Shown here: positions 5,631 to 6,167 of the stretch, in pieces
Numbering within the stretch: the first letter of the stretch is position 1
Layout of the letters: the number at the start of each line of letters is the position of its first letter
From: Pseudarthrobacter sp.
GTDB lineage: Bacteria > Actinomycetota > Actinomycetes > Actinomycetales > Micrococcaceae
NCBI GenBank assembly: GCA_013362385.1
Contig: JABFWC010000034.1
Coordinates: 1-6,167 of the forward strand
Direction: 5' to 3'
Length of the DNA stretch: 6,167 nt
The notes under the pieces: model-generated
Seen by the model: only the letters and a program-made list of their open reading frames with translations
Databases searched by the model: none
What the model was told of the DNA's origin: nothing
Position numbers and translations under genes: made by a program

Positions 5631-6167
5631 ATGCCTGCACTTCGTTCTAAAACAGTCACCCATGGCCGCAACATGGCCGGAGCCCGCGCACTGCTGCGCG
5701 CCTCCGGCGTCGCCAACTCCGACATCGGCAAGCCGATCATCGCCGTCGCCAACTCCTTCACCGAATTCGTCCCCGGCCACACCCACCTCGCCCCCGTGGG
5801 CCGGATCGTCTCCGACGCGATCCTCGCCGCGGGCGCCGTGCCGCGCGAGTTCAACACCATTGCCGTGGATGACGGCATCGCCATGGGCCACTCAGGCATG
5901 CTTTACTCGCTGCCGTCCCGCGACCTGATTGCCGACTCCGTCGAATACATGGTCAACGCCCACTGCGCCGACGCCCTGGTCTGCATCTCCAACTGCGACA
6001 AGATCACCCCCGGCATGCTGATGGCGGCCCTCCGGCTGAACATCCCCGTGGTGTTCGTCTCCGGCGGACCCATGGAAGCCGGCCGCGTGACCCTGACCGA
6101 CGGCTCCGTGCGCTCCCTGGACCTCGTCAACGCCATCGCCGACGCCGTGGACGAATCCATCTCTGAC
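5631..6167 (+). CDS. ilvD: Dihydroxy-acid dehydratase, N-terminal part (continues past window edge)
   Basis: The first 179 codons of IlvD, which dehydrates 2,3-dihydroxy-isovalerate and 2,3-dihydroxy-3-methylvalerate to the 2-keto acids in valine, isoleucine and leucine synthesis (cytoplasmic Fe-S enzyme). The frame is open to the last base; the full protein should be about 610-620 residues. It follows the E. coli-type enzyme closely: [17 protein letters not shown] (10-26), [15 protein letters not shown] (39-53), [20 protein letters not shown] (74-93) and [13 protein letters not shown] (118-130). C122 (Fe-S ligand), D81 and D123 (Mg ligands) and K124 fall at the same numbers as in E. coli when ATG 5631 is the start, which favours it. 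An in-frame ATG at 5622, with GGAAGGA at 5606-5612 (9-nt spacing), would add three residues and is the main alternative. The second conserved cysteine motif (CPTCGSCSGMF region) lies beyond the edge. Divergent from the XRE regulator, with a shared candidate operator. Confidence 0.96.
   Translation, partial: MPALRSKTVTHGRNMAGARALLRASGVANSDIGKPIIAVANSFTEFVPGHTHLAPVGRIVSDAILAAGAVPREFNTIAVDDGIAMGHSGMLYSLPSRDLIADSVEYMVNAHCADALVCISNCDKITPGMLMAALRLNIPVVFVSGGPMEAGRVTLTDGSVRSLDLVNAIADAVDESISD

Noticed and set aside
1..6167. Mobile element, CRISPR array, tRNA or phage-like content
   Set aside because: No transposase or integrase motifs, repeated spacers, cloverleaf sequences or terminal repeats were seen; base composition is even apart from short intergenic gaps.

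Overview
This GC-rich window, with strongly G/C-ending codons, looks like the chromosome of a high-GC actinobacterium. I lean towards Micrococcaceae (Arthrobacter/Pseudarthrobacter type), but that is an inference from codon style and gene families, not a demonstrated placement. It holds five confident protein genes, one small acidic protein gene and one doubtful small gene. No tRNA, rRNA, CRISPR array or insertion sequence is visible. Both outermost genes run off the window.

Left half (1-3969) is a likely nitrogen-scavenging module. A PucR-family regulator (minus strand, C-terminal HTH beyond base 1) is divergent from a two-gene operon: an NCS1 nucleobase/hydantoin-type permease (1526-3025), then a CE4-fold metal-dependent amidohydrolase (3022-3969) whose GTG start overlaps the permease stop by 4 bp. 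The logic is sense, import and ring-open/deaminate a purine, pyrimidine, hydantoin or cyclic-imide compound. The hydrolase resembles the Helicobacter PgdA (HP0310)/PuuE branch and has no signal peptide, so a cytoplasmic small-molecule amidase is more likely than a cell-wall deacetylase.

Middle (3970-4708): a perfect 19-bp hairpin, an 81-residue very acidic protein of unknown function that begins 8 nt after the hairpin, then about 430 bp with weak inverted repeats and one possible 53-residue minus-strand gene.

Right part (4709-6167): an XRE regulator with a MmyB-like ligand-binding domain (minus strand) is divergent from ilvD (dihydroxy-acid dehydratase, branched-chain amino acid synthesis), which runs off the right edge. 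The 85-bp gap between them holds an imperfect inverted repeat with a TAGTAT box at each end, one per strand. This suggests one operator controlling both promoters, and perhaps a leaderless mRNA for the regulator.

The most interesting signals are in the intergenic DNA: the two-faced operator at 5552-5584, a 9-bp inverted repeat that includes part of the permease start codon (1477-1485/1519-1527), and the long hairpin abutting the small acidic gene. Nothing here is clearly a new system; the PucR/NCS1/CE4 trio is a plausible catabolic unit whose substrate is open.
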